Below, piece after piece: positions 23,361-31,754 of a stretch of DNA of 35,931 bases. Both the position numbers and the translations under genes were made by a program. The stretch's first letter is position 1; the number at the start of each line of letters is the position of its first letter. The notes beneath the pieces were generated by a model. It saw nothing but the letters and a program-made list of their open reading frames with translations, had not been told where the DNA came from and made no database searches. Source of the stretch: an uncultured Oscillospiraceae bacterium (GTDB lineage: Bacteria; Bacillota; Clostridia; Oscillospirales; Ruminococcaceae). The stretch covers positions 1-35,931 of the forward strand of contig CAKSSH010000012.1 of assembly GCA_934488695.1 (NCBI GenBank), written 5' to 3'.

Positions 23361-24476
23361 TCATTCGCCTCGGGTCTCGCAATAAATACAGCGGTAAATA
23401 TGCCGCTGACGGTCGGCCAGACGAAAAATCTGCGGCAGCCCCTGCTCGTCGGCCGTGATACAGCGCGGATTTTTGCATTTTAAAACATTGACAAGCTCTT
23501 CGGGAAACGAAGACGCTTGCTCGTCGGCCGCCGGCTCTGACTGAGCTATACGCTTGTTTTGCGTTTCGGCAACATTTAAAAGCTTCAATATCAGCGCCAT
23601 ACGCATAAATTTTCCGTAAAGTGCCTGTTTAAAATAACAAGCTCGCTCATCCCTGTCCACCGCAACGCTGATTTCGTTAACGCGCGGCAAAGGATGCAGC
23701 ACCCGCAGTCCGACGCCGCCGAGCGCCATTTTTTCAGGTGTCAAAATATAAGCGTCCTTCAGACGCAAATAGTCCTCCTCGTTTGAAAAGCGCTCACGCT
23801 GAACACGGGTCATGTAGAGTATATCCAGGTCGGCGATAACGTTTTCAAGATTGTCCGTTTCCGTATAGACTGCTCCGGCTCCGTCCAGCATATCCTTGAC
23901 ATAATCGGGAAGCCTCAGCTCTTCGGGAGAAATCAGCACAAAACGAACACCCTGATAGCGTATCAGTGCCGAAAGCAACGAATGAACCGTTCTGCCGAAT
24001 TTTAAGTCGCCGCAAAGGCCGACAGTCAGATTTTCAAACCCGCCCTTCTCACGGTAAATGGTGAGCAGGTCTGCAAGGGTCTGCGTGGGGTGACAATGCC
24101 CGCCGTCACCGGCATTGATAACCGGGACGGAGGCGTTTTGGGCCGCCACAAGCGGCGCGCCCTCTCTCGGATGGCGCATGGCAATGATATCGGCGTAACA
24201 GGAAACGACCCTTGCGGTGTCCGCCACGCTTTCCCCTTTGGATGCGGAAGAGCTTTGCGCCTCGGAAAAGCCCAGTACACTACCGCCCAGCTCCAACATG
24301 GCCGCCTCGAAGCTGAGCCGGGTCCTGGTGGACGGCTCAAAAAACAGCGTCGCAAGCTTCTTGCCCTTGCATTTCTCAGCGTACTTTTCGGGCTTCTCCA
24401 TAATATCTACGGCGACGTCAATCAGCTCCCCGATTTCGCCGGTCGTAAGCTCCGAAATATCCATCAGACCGTTCAT
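23361..24476 (-). CDS. pyrB: Aspartate carbamoyltransferase fused to a PyrI-type zinc domain
   Basis: 371 residues. Residues 1-305 are a complete catalytic chain: FFEPSTRTRLSF (carbamoyl-phosphate site), RHPREG (101-106), GDGGHCHPTQTL (124-135) and HPLPRVNEI (261-269). A linker follows, then residues 322-371 match the C-terminal zinc domain of the ATCase regulatory chain PyrI: PEELVNVLKCKNPRCI, with cysteines 334, 339, 363 and 366 spaced C-x4-C-x23-C-x2-C exactly as in E. coli PyrI. The PyrI allosteric nucleotide domain is absent. The zinc domain may stabilise the trimer without nucleotide control (inference). GGGAGG lies 8 bases before ATG 24476; a GTG at 24482 is a poorer start. It is the last gene of the pyr operon. 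Confidence 0.95.
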   Translation of the reverse strand: MNGLMDISELTTGEIGELIDVAVDIMEKPEKYAEKCKGKKLATLFFEPSTRTRLSFEAAMLELGGSVLGFSEAQSSSASKGESVADTARVVSCYADIIAMRHPREGAPLVAAQNASVPVINAGDGGHCHPTQTLADLLTIYREKGGFENLTVGLCGDLKFGRTVHSLLSALIRYQGVRFVLISPEELRLPDYVKDMLDGAGAVYTETDNLENVIADLDILYMTRVQRERFSNEEDYLRLKDAYILTPEKMALGGVGLRVLHPLPRVNEISVAVDRDERACYFKQALYGKFMRMALILKLLNVAETQNKRIAQSEPAADEQASSFPEELVNVLKCKNPRCITADEQGLPQIFRLADRQRHIYRCIYCETRGE

Positions 24477-24478
24477 TT

Positions 24479-25138
24479 TCACGCCTCCCTTGCACCGTAT
24501 ATTTGAAGATACGCCTCCATACGAGCGACATTTTCCCGATTGTTCTCGTCCTCTTTCAGGTATTCTATAATATCATAAGCATTGACAACGGAATAGACCG
24601 GGAAGCCGAAGTTTTCCTGCACCTCGGCGATGGCAGACTTTTCGCCCAGTCCTTTTTCGCAGCGATCCACCATAACAAACGCCGCCGCCACCGCGACCCC
24701 TTCCAGTCCCGACAAGGCCGCCATGCTCTCTCGAATAGCCGTCCCGGCGGTTATCACATCCTCGACAATGACCACTTCTTCGCCGGCAACCGGTCGGTAG
24801 CCGACAAAAACCCCGCCCTCACCGTGATCCTTTTCCTCCTTGCGGTTGAAGAAAAACGGCAGATCAAGTCCGTCTTCCGAAAGGGCGGCAGAAACAGACA
24901 CTGCAATCGGGATCCCTTTGTAAGCCGGCCCGTAAAGAACGGTTTTCCTGCGGCCCATTTTCTCAAGATACGCCTCGGCATAAAATCTGCCGAGCTGCTT
25001 TATCCGACTGCCGGTTTTGATTTCGCCGGCATTTATAAAATAGGGAAGCTTTCTGCCGCTTTTGGCGGTAAAATCCCCGAACTTCAACACACCGGATTCC
25101 TTTAAAAAAGTAATAAATTCTCGTTTATAGCTTTGCAT
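24479..25138 (-). CDS. pyrE: Orotate phosphoribosyltransferase
   Basis: A 219-residue enzyme converting orotate and PRPP to OMP. It begins MQSYKREFITFLKESGVLKF. KSGRKLPYFINAG is near the start, and VVIVEDVITAGTAIRES is the PRPP-binding loop. An in-frame GTG at 25147 abuts the pyrF stop with no room for a ribosome site; AGGGTG precedes ATG 25138, which is chosen. It lies between pyrF and pyrB in the leftward operon. Confidence 0.96.
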   Translation of the reverse strand: MQSYKREFITFLKESGVLKFGDFTAKSGRKLPYFINAGEIKTGSRIKQLGRFYAEAYLEKMGRRKTVLYGPAYKGIPIAVSVSAALSEDGLDLPFFFNRKEEKDHGEGGVFVGYRPVAGEEVVIVEDVITAGTAIRESMAALSGLEGVAVAAAFVMVDRCEKGLGEKSAIAEVQENFGFPVYSVVNAYDIIEYLKEDENNRENVARMEAYLQIYGAREA

Positions 25139-25148
25139 TTTCTTCACC

Positions 25149-25847
25149 CTATCCTACAAATTCCGAAACGCAGCGCGCATACGCCGCAACAGGGTCCGCA
25201 GCGGCCGTTATCGGCCTGCCGACCACAATATAATCGCTGCCGAGCTCCCCGGCCTTTTTCGGTGTTGTTACGCGTGACTGGTCGCCCTTTTCTCCGTCCG
25301 CAAACCGAATCCCCGGCGTCACAGTCAAAAAGCCGCTGCCGCAGGTCCGATGCACGGTCGCCGCCTCCAGCGGAGAACAGACAACGCCGTCCAGCCCGGC
25401 TCTTGCGGCATTTTCGGCGTACCGCAGGACCACCTCTTGCATTCCCCCTGCAATCAAAAGCTCCTTGTGCATGGTCTCTTCGTCGGTGGATGTAAGCTGC
25501 GTAACGGCAATAAGCAACGGACGTGTTCCGTCGGGGCGAGTCAGTCCCTCGATTGCCGCACGCATCATGGCGCCGGCTCCCGCCGCGTGCAGATTGCACA
25601 TATCAACATCCAAGCGAGAAAGCACCGCCATTGTTTTTTGAACTGTATTCGGAATATCGTGCAGCTTCAGATCAAGAAAAATTTTATGGCCTCTTTCCTT
25701 GATTTGACGGACAATGTCCGGCCCCTCGGCATAAAAAAGCTCCATTCCGATTTTGACAAACGGCTTTTGTTTTTGAAACAAATCCAAAAAATCAAGACAT
25801 GCTTTTTGATTGCCGAAATCGCAGGCAATAATGACATCTTTACCCAT
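25149..25847 (-). CDS. pyrF: Orotidine 5'-phosphate decarboxylase
   Basis: A 232-residue enzyme for the last step to UMP. The catalytic Asp-x-Lys-x-x-Asp is D59, K61, D64 in FLDLKLHDIPNT. The N-terminus VIIACDFGN and the C-terminal VTPGIRF and YIVVGRPIT phosphate-binding motifs match the short Bacillus-type enzyme. Its ATG overlaps the pyrD stop by 8 bases (ATGGGTAA), implying translational coupling. Confidence 0.97.
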   Translation of the reverse strand: MGKDVIIACDFGNQKACLDFLDLFQKQKPFVKIGMELFYAEGPDIVRQIKERGHKIFLDLKLHDIPNTVQKTMAVLSRLDVDMCNLHAAGAGAMMRAAIEGLTRPDGTRPLLIAVTQLTSTDEETMHKELLIAGGMQEVVLRYAENAARAGLDGVVCSPLEAATVHRTCGSGFLTVTPGIRFADGEKGDQSRVTTPKKAGELGSDYIVVGRPITAAADPVAAYARCVSEFVG

Positions 25848-26757
25848 TGTGCGCCCCTCCTATCAGTTCGTTTAAGCGCCGGACGCCGTATTTTTCCATG
25901 ACGGCCGGCAGGCTTTCGATTATTTTTTTACAGGCATAAGGATCGGCAAGGTTTGCCGCACCGACCTCAACGGCCGTCGCCCCCGCCAGCATAAACTCCA
26001 AAACATCCTCGGCACAGGAAATGCCGCCCATCCCGACAATCGGAATTCCAACCGCCTCATAAACCTGATACACCATTCGGACGGCGACGGGCCTTATCGC
26101 TGGGCCGGAAAGCCCGCCGGTCTTATTTGCAAGCAGCGGCTTTCGGGTCTTGAGGTCTATTTTCATGCCGAGCAGCGTGTTGATAAGAGAAACAGCATCC
26201 GCGCCCTCGGCCTCGCAGGCTCTTGCAATCTCGGCAATATCGGTTACGTTCGGAGAAAGCTTCATAATAATCGGCTTGTCGGTGACCCGTCTTACCGCCC
26301 TTGTAACGGCGGCCGCATTTTCGGCGTTTGTACCAAAGGCAAGACCGCCGCCATGCACATTGGGACAGGAAATGTTGATCTCAAAAAAGCCGATGGCACT
26401 GTCTGGATCCAGCAGTGTCACGCTTGATACATAATCGTCGATTGAAAAGCCGCTTATGTTTGCCATGACAGGCTTTTGGTAAACGCCTTTCAGCTTTTTA
26501 AGCTCCCGATCCAACACCGTTTTGGCTCCGGGGTTCTGAAGCCCGACGGCATTTAAAAGTCCCGACGGACATTCGGCAATTCTGGGCGTCGGATTCCCAA
26601 AGCGCGGCTCTGCAGTCGTGCCCTTCAGAGAAATGGAGCCAAGAATGTTTATATCATAAAGCTTGGCAATTTCGTAGCCGAAGCCGAAGGTTCCGCTTGC
26701 CGGAATGACAGGGTTGCAAAGATTGACGCCGCAAAGGCAAACCGATGTATCTACCAT
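25840..26757 (-). CDS. pyrD: Dihydroorotate dehydrogenase type 1B, catalytic subunit
   Basis: A 305-residue FMN enzyme oxidising dihydroorotate, working with PyrK and NAD+. NPVIPASGTFGFGYE, FEINISCPNVHGGG (with the active-site Cys of class 1), IMKLSPNVTD and GMGGISCAEDVLEFMLAGA are family motifs. The Cys rather than Ser base and the adjacent pyrK indicate type 1B. Start: the frame opens at 26841 within pyrK, but GGAGGAGATAGA precedes ATG 26757 (MVDTSVCL), overlapping the pyrK stop by 7 bases. Confidence 0.96.
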   Translation of the reverse strand: MVDTSVCLCGVNLCNPVIPASGTFGFGYEIAKLYDINILGSISLKGTTAEPRFGNPTPRIAECPSGLLNAVGLQNPGAKTVLDRELKKLKGVYQKPVMANISGFSIDDYVSSVTLLDPDSAIGFFEINISCPNVHGGGLAFGTNAENAAAVTRAVRRVTDKPIIMKLSPNVTDIAEIARACEAEGADAVSLINTLLGMKIDLKTRKPLLANKTGGLSGPAIRPVAVRMVYQVYEAVGIPIVGMGGISCAEDVLEFMLAGATAVEVGAANLADPYACKKIIESLPAVMEKYGVRRLNELIGGAHNG

Positions 26758-27482
26758 TCTATCTCCTCCCTCAAAAGCACGGGACCCTCGGTGCAAATCC
26801 GTTTCGGCCCGTTCTTGGTTTTGCAGGTGCAGCCCATGCAAATGCCCGTGCCGCAGCCCATACGCTCTTCCATGCTAAACTGGCCGCCCGTCTTGGCCGC
26901 TGCATTGACGGCCGCCAACATCGGCTTTGGGCCGCAGGCGTATAAATACGTGTAGTCAATGTTTTCCATGACATCGCTCACAACGCCCCTCTGCCCCATG
27001 GAGCCATCGACCGTAGTGACGATAACCTGCGCACCGAGAGCGCAAAACTCCTTTTCCAGAAAAACATCCTCGGCGCGCTGAAAGCCCAAAATCACCTGAA
27101 CCGCTCGATTTTCGTCCAAAAGCTTTTTACACAGCCCAAAAAGAGGCGGTATGCCGACGCCGCCGCCTATAAGAAGCGGCTTGCTGCCGGCCGGCGCCGT
27201 ATCGTATCCGTTCCCTAACCCGACCAAAAGATCCAACTCCCCGTCCGGCTGCATCCGACTCAAGGCTTCCGTCCCATCACCAACCGTTTTATATATCAGG
27301 GTCAGCGTTGTGCTGTCATAATCGCAAACAGAAATGGGACGGCGCAGGTAAAAGCCCGGTATTTGTATATTGACAAACTGACCCGGAGCGGTGATGGGTG
27401 CAGTATCCCCGAACAGCACCAGCTTGAAAACCGCCGGGGCAATCTGCTGATTGGACACAATTTTATAGGTATCCTGTTTCAT
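26751..27482 (-). CDS. pyrK: Dihydroorotate dehydrogenase electron transfer subunit
   Basis: A 243-residue FAD and [2Fe-2S] partner of PyrD that passes electrons to NAD+. YLRRPISVCDYD is the FAD-binding motif, and GGGVGIPPLFGL is the nucleotide loop. The C-terminal MGCGTGICMGCTCKTKNG plus a later Cys (RICTEG) supplies the four cluster ligands. Start: a GTG at 27497 overlaps the carB stop, but AAAGGAGCTTCT directly precedes ATG 27482, so that is chosen. Confidence 0.96.
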   Translation of the reverse strand: MKQDTYKIVSNQQIAPAVFKLVLFGDTAPITAPGQFVNIQIPGFYLRRPISVCDYDSTTLTLIYKTVGDGTEALSRMQPDGELDLLVGLGNGYDTAPAGSKPLLIGGGVGIPPLFGLCKKLLDENRAVQVILGFQRAEDVFLEKEFCALGAQVIVTTVDGSMGQRGVVSDVMENIDYTYLYACGPKPMLAAVNAAAKTGGQFSMEERMGCGTGICMGCTCKTKNGPKRICTEGPVLLREEIEW

Positions 27483-27493
27483 AGAAGCTCCTT

Positions 27494-30400
27494 TCACGCA
27501 TCAATGGTGGATATGCCGAGCGTCATTTCCTCCAACACGTCCAGCAAAACCTTTACGGTGTCAAGCGATGTAAACATCGTCACATTATTTTCAACCGCGC
27601 AGCGGCGTATTTCATGCCCGTCCGACAGCACGCCCGACGAATTCATATCTCGTGTGTTGATAACATAGGTAACGTATCCCTGCCGGATGGCGTCCGTAAT
27701 TTCGCTGCTGCCGTCACTGAGTTTTCCGACTGCACGCGTACGAATACCGTTTTTCTTTAAAAATGCCGCTGTGCCTGCCGTTGCTTGAATATTAAAGCCC
27801 ATGTTGTAAAAACGGCGAATCAGGGGCAGCGCCTCCCCCTTGTCCTTGTCGGCAATGGTCGCAAGCACCGTTCCGTAATTCATCACGTTCATGCCGCTGG
27901 CCTTGAGCGCCTTGTAAAGCGCGCGAGTCAGCTGATCGTCATAACCGATCGCCTCTCCGGTAGACTTCATCTCGGGCGAAAGGTATGCGTCAAGGCCCCT
28001 GAGCTTGGAAAACGAAAAGGCCGGCGCCTTCACATACCAGCGCTTTTTTTCCTCGGGGTAAATTTTATCAAACCCCTGCTCCCGAAGGCTTTTGCCCAAA
28101 ATAACCAACGTGGCAATATCGGCAAGGCTGTAGCCGGTTGCTTTTGAAAGGAACGGGACGGTTCGGGAGGAGCGCGGATTAACCTCTATGACAAACACAT
28201 TTTCCGCCGAGTCCACAATAAACTGAATATTGTATAGTCCTATAATTCCAATTCCGAGACCCAAACGCCGCGTGTAATCAAGAATTCTTTTCTTGACTCG
28301 ATCGCTGATACTGAAGGGCGGGTATACGCTGATGGAGTCGCCGCTGTGTATGCCGGTGCGTTCGACAAGCTCCATAATTCCGGGCACAAAAACATCCTTG
28401 CCGTCACAAACGGCATCCACCTCCAGCTCCTTGCCCGAAACATATTTATCAACAAGCACCGGCTTGTCGGTGTCTATTTCGACCGCCGTACGAAGATACC
28501 GGCGCAGCTGCTCCTCATCGGCCACGATCTGCATAGCTCTTCCGCCCAAAACAAAGGACGGACGCACAAGAACGGGGTAACCGATTTCGGCGGCGGCTTT
28601 GATACCGTCCTCGATACGGGTCACGGCGCGACCCTCGGGCTGCGGGATATTCAGCTCCTTCAGCACCTTTTCAAACAGATCACGATTTTCGGCGCGGTCG
28701 ATGGCGTCACAATCGGTACCAATGATTTGAACGCCGCGTTTTTTAAGGCTGTCGGCAAGATTGATAGCCGTCTGCCCGCCCAACGACGCAATTACCCCCT
28801 CCGGTCTTTCAAGGTGGATAATGTTCATCACGTCTTCGATGCAGAGCGGCTCAAAATAAAGCTTATCGGAACAGGTGTAGTCCGTTGAAACCGTTTCGGG
28901 ATTATTATTGATAATAATGGCCTCGTACCCCGATTTTTTAATGGTGGCGACCGCATGGACCGTAGAATAATCAAATTCGACGCCCTGCCCGATTCTGATG
29001 GGGCCGGACCCCAAAACAACGATTTTCTTTTTGTCGGACACCACCGATTCGTTTTCTTCCTCATAAGTCGAGTAAAAATAAGGAATATAGCTTTCAAACT
29101 CCGAAGCGCAGGTATCGATCATTTTATAAACCGGAAACATTCCGTGTTTTTCCCGTATTTGATAGACCTCCTCCTCCGTCATGCCCCAAAGCCTGCCGAT
29201 ACAGGCATCCGAAAAGCCCATCCTTTTAGCAGCATACAGCGTGTCGGTGTCGCCGATGTGCTCCTTTAAGCAGTTTTCGATTTTAACGATGTTTTTCACC
29301 TTTTCAAGGAAAAGCATATCGATTTTTGTAATGTCGCATATCATACCGATATCCGTTCCGCGGCGCAAAAGCTCGGCTATCGCATAAATTCGATCATCCG
29401 TTCCGTCCTTGATATAGCAAAGCATTTCGTCGTCCGAAAAACGGTCAAACTTCTTCATGTAAAGGTGGTGAACGCCGATCTCCAACGACCGTGCGGCTTT
29501 CAGCAGGCTTTCTTCAATCGTTCTGCCGATACTCATCACCTCGCCTGTAGCTTTCATTTGGGTGGAAAGCCGGTTGTTGGCCGAGGAAAACTTGTCAAAC
29601 GGAAACCGCGGCATTTTAGTCACTACATAATCAAGGGTCGGCTCAAAGGAGGCGGGCGTGTTTGCAATCATAATCTCATCCAGATGCATACCGACCGAAA
29701 TTTTTGCGCTCACTCTTGCAATCGGGTAGCCGCTGGCTTTGCTTGCAAGCGCCGAGGAGCGCGAAACGCGGGGGTTGACCTCAATCAGATAGTATTGAAA
29801 AGAAAGCGGATCCAGTGCAAACTGCACATTGCAGCCGCCCTCAATCTCCAATGCACGAATGATTTTTAGCGCGCTGTCGCGCAGCATATGATACTCCTTG
29901 TTGGTCAGGGTCTGAGAGGGACAAACCACAATCGAGTCCCCGGTGTGGATCCCAACCGGGTCAACATTTTCCATATTGCAAATAGCAATGGCGGTATCAT
30001 TTTCGTCCCGTATGACCTCATACTCTATTTCCTTATACCCTTTAATGCTTTTCTCCACCAAAACCTGGTGAACGGGAGAAAGCTCCAAGGCGCCCCTCAG
30101 GATCTCGGCGCATTCCTCGGCATTGTCCGCAAAACCGCCGCCCGTGCCGCCCAGCGTAAACGCAGGCCGCAGCACCACCGGATACCCGATTTCCTCAGCG
30201 GCCTTAAGACCCTCCTCCAGCCCCTCTGCTATGACGGACGGCAAAACCGGCTCGCCGATTTCCTCGCACAGCTTTTTGAAAAGCTCCCGATCCTCGGCAC
30301 GCTCGATGCTTCTGCTGCTGGTCCCCAAAAGCTCCGCATTACATTCGCGCAAAATGCCTTTTTTCTCAAGCTGCATTGCAAGATTCAGCCCGGTCTGGCC

Positions 30401-30673
30401 GCCGATTCCCGGCACGATTGCATCCGGCCGCTCAAAGCGAATCACCTTAGCAAGATATTCAAGGGTCAGCGGCTCCATATAAACCCGATCGGCAACGGAG
30501 GTATCGGTCATAATGGTGGCAGGATTGGAGTTGCATAAAACCACCTTATAGCCCTCCTCCTTCAAGGCAAGGCACGCTTGCGTTCCGGCATAGTCAAACT
30601 CCGCCGCCTGCCCGATGACAATAGGCCCCGAGCCAATGACCAGAATTTTTTCAATATCGGTTCTTTTAGGCAT
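27494..30673 (-). CDS. carB: Carbamoyl-phosphate synthase large subunit
   Basis: A 1059-residue two-fold repeated ATP-grasp enzyme of full length. It begins MPKRTDIEKILVIGSGPIVI. The second repeat has VVLGSGPIRIGQGVEFDYS about halfway. Each half has an EVNPRXSRSS/T-type metal motif. The last 130 residues are an MGS-like allosteric domain, where nucleotides and ornithine act in other species. It shares eight bases with carA (ATGCCTAA). Carbamoyl phosphate made here feeds PyrB and, if present elsewhere, arginine synthesis. Confidence 0.98.
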   Translation of the reverse strand: MPKRTDIEKILVIGSGPIVIGQAAEFDYAGTQACLALKEEGYKVVLCNSNPATIMTDTSVADRVYMEPLTLEYLAKVIRFERPDAIVPGIGGQTGLNLAMQLEKKGILRECNAELLGTSSRSIERAEDRELFKKLCEEIGEPVLPSVIAEGLEEGLKAAEEIGYPVVLRPAFTLGGTGGGFADNAEECAEILRGALELSPVHQVLVEKSIKGYKEIEYEVIRDENDTAIAICNMENVDPVGIHTGDSIVVCPSQTLTNKEYHMLRDSALKIIRALEIEGGCNVQFALDPLSFQYYLIEVNPRVSRSSALASKASGYPIARVSAKISVGMHLDEIMIANTPASFEPTLDYVVTKMPRFPFDKFSSANNRLSTQMKATGEVMSIGRTIEESLLKAARSLEIGVHHLYMKKFDRFSDDEMLCYIKDGTDDRIYAIAELLRRGTDIGMICDITKIDMLFLEKVKNIVKIENCLKEHIGDTDTLYAAKRMGFSDACIGRLWGMTEEEVYQIREKHGMFPVYKMIDTCASEFESYIPYFYSTYEEENESVVSDKKKIVVLGSGPIRIGQGVEFDYSTVHAVATIKKSGYEAIIINNNPETVSTDYTCSDKLYFEPLCIEDVMNIIHLERPEGVIASLGGQTAINLADSLKKRGVQIIGTDCDAIDRAENRDLFEKVLKELNIPQPEGRAVTRIEDGIKAAAEIGYPVLVRPSFVLGGRAMQIVADEEQLRRYLRTAVEIDTDKPVLVDKYVSGKELEVDAVCDGKDVFVPGIMELVERTGIHSGDSISVYPPFSISDRVKKRILDYTRRLGLGIGIIGLYNIQFIVDSAENVFVIEVNPRSSRTVPFLSKATGYSLADIATLVILGKSLREQGFDKIYPEEKKRWYVKAPAFSFSKLRGLDAYLSPEMKSTGEAIGYDDQLTRALYKALKASGMNVMNYGTVLATIADKDKGEALPLIRRFYNMGFNIQATAGTAAFLKKNGIRTRAVGKLSDGSSEITDAIRQGYVTYVINTRDMNSSGVLSDGHEIRRCAVENNVTMFTSLDTVKVLLDVLEEMTLGISTIDA

Positions 30674-31754
30674 TTTTGTTTTCCTCCATCATTGCGGTAA
30701 ACCGGTCGAATAAATAAGCGCTGTCCTGAGGTCCCGGCGCGCTTTCGGGATGATACTGCACACTGAACATTTGGGATTTTGTATCCATGATCCCTTCCAC
30801 CGTTTTGTCAAGCAGGTTTACATGTGTCACCGCAAGCCCCGTGTTTTCAAGGCTTTTTTCATCGACGGCGTAGCTGTGATTCTGTGCGGTTATTTCAATT
30901 TTCCCGGTTTCGAGACGGAGCACCGGATGGTTGCCGCCGCGGTGACCGAACTTCAGTTTATAAGTCCGTGCGCCGCAGGCAAGACTTATCATCTGATGCC
31001 CGAGACAAATACCAAATATCGGGTAACGTCCCCTTAGTTTTCTGACAAGGTCAATGACCGGAATTACATCCTCGGGATCTCCCGGACCGTTTGACAGAAA
31101 AATACCGTCCGGCTTCATTTTTTCAACCTCTGCGGCGGGAGTGTTGTAAGGCATGACCGTTACGTTGCAGCCGCGCATATTCAGCGACCTTATAATATTG
31201 AGCTTCATGCCGCAGTCTATTGCGACCACGTTATATTTTGCATTTGCCGTTCTGGAGTACCAGCGCTTTTTGCAGCTCACTTTGGCCACGGCGTCGTGTA
31301 AAACCGGGGTGTTTTTAATGGTTTCAAGTGCCTTTTCCCTGGGGGTGTCCGCATAGGTGATGACCCCGCGGCGCGATCCGATATCGCGAATGCTTCGCGT
31401 AAGCTTTCTGGTGTCAACCCCCGCGAGACCCGGGATCCTGTACTCCTCCATCACCTCGGACAGCGTCTTGGTATACCGGAAGTTGGAGGGCAGGTCGTTA
31501 TATTCCCGAACAATCAGACCGCCGATTGTGGGGGTTTTGGTTTCGTAATCCTCATCGGCAATGCCGTAATTCCCGATGAGCGGATACGTCATCACAACCG
31601 CCTGATAGGTATATGACGGGTCGGAAATGATTTCCTGATACCCCACCATCGAGGTATTGAAAACGATTTCGCATACGGCCTCTCCTGCGTAACCAAAGCC
31701 GGTGCCGTAATATTCCGAGCCGTCCTCAAGCACTAATTTTCTGTTAAATTCCAT
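30666..31754 (-). CDS. carA: Carbamoyl-phosphate synthase small subunit
   Basis: A 362-residue glutaminase subunit. The N-terminal CPSase_sm domain begins MEFNRKLVLEDGSEYYGTGF; the C-terminal class I amidotransferase has the nucleophile C250 in FGICLGHQ and the His/Glu pair in QYHPESAPGP. Start: the frame opens at 31772, but GGAGG lies 9 bases before ATG 31754. It overlaps the end of pyrC by 22 bases. Confidence 0.97.
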   Translation of the reverse strand: MEFNRKLVLEDGSEYYGTGFGYAGEAVCEIVFNTSMVGYQEIISDPSYTYQAVVMTYPLIGNYGIADEDYETKTPTIGGLIVREYNDLPSNFRYTKTLSEVMEEYRIPGLAGVDTRKLTRSIRDIGSRRGVITYADTPREKALETIKNTPVLHDAVAKVSCKKRWYSRTANAKYNVVAIDCGMKLNIIRSLNMRGCNVTVMPYNTPAAEVEKMKPDGIFLSNGPGDPEDVIPVIDLVRKLRGRYPIFGICLGHQMISLACGARTYKLKFGHRGGNHPVLRLETGKIEITAQNHSYAVDEKSLENTGLAVTHVNLLDKTVEGIMDTKSQMFSVQYHPESAPGPQDSAYLFDRFTAMMEENKNA

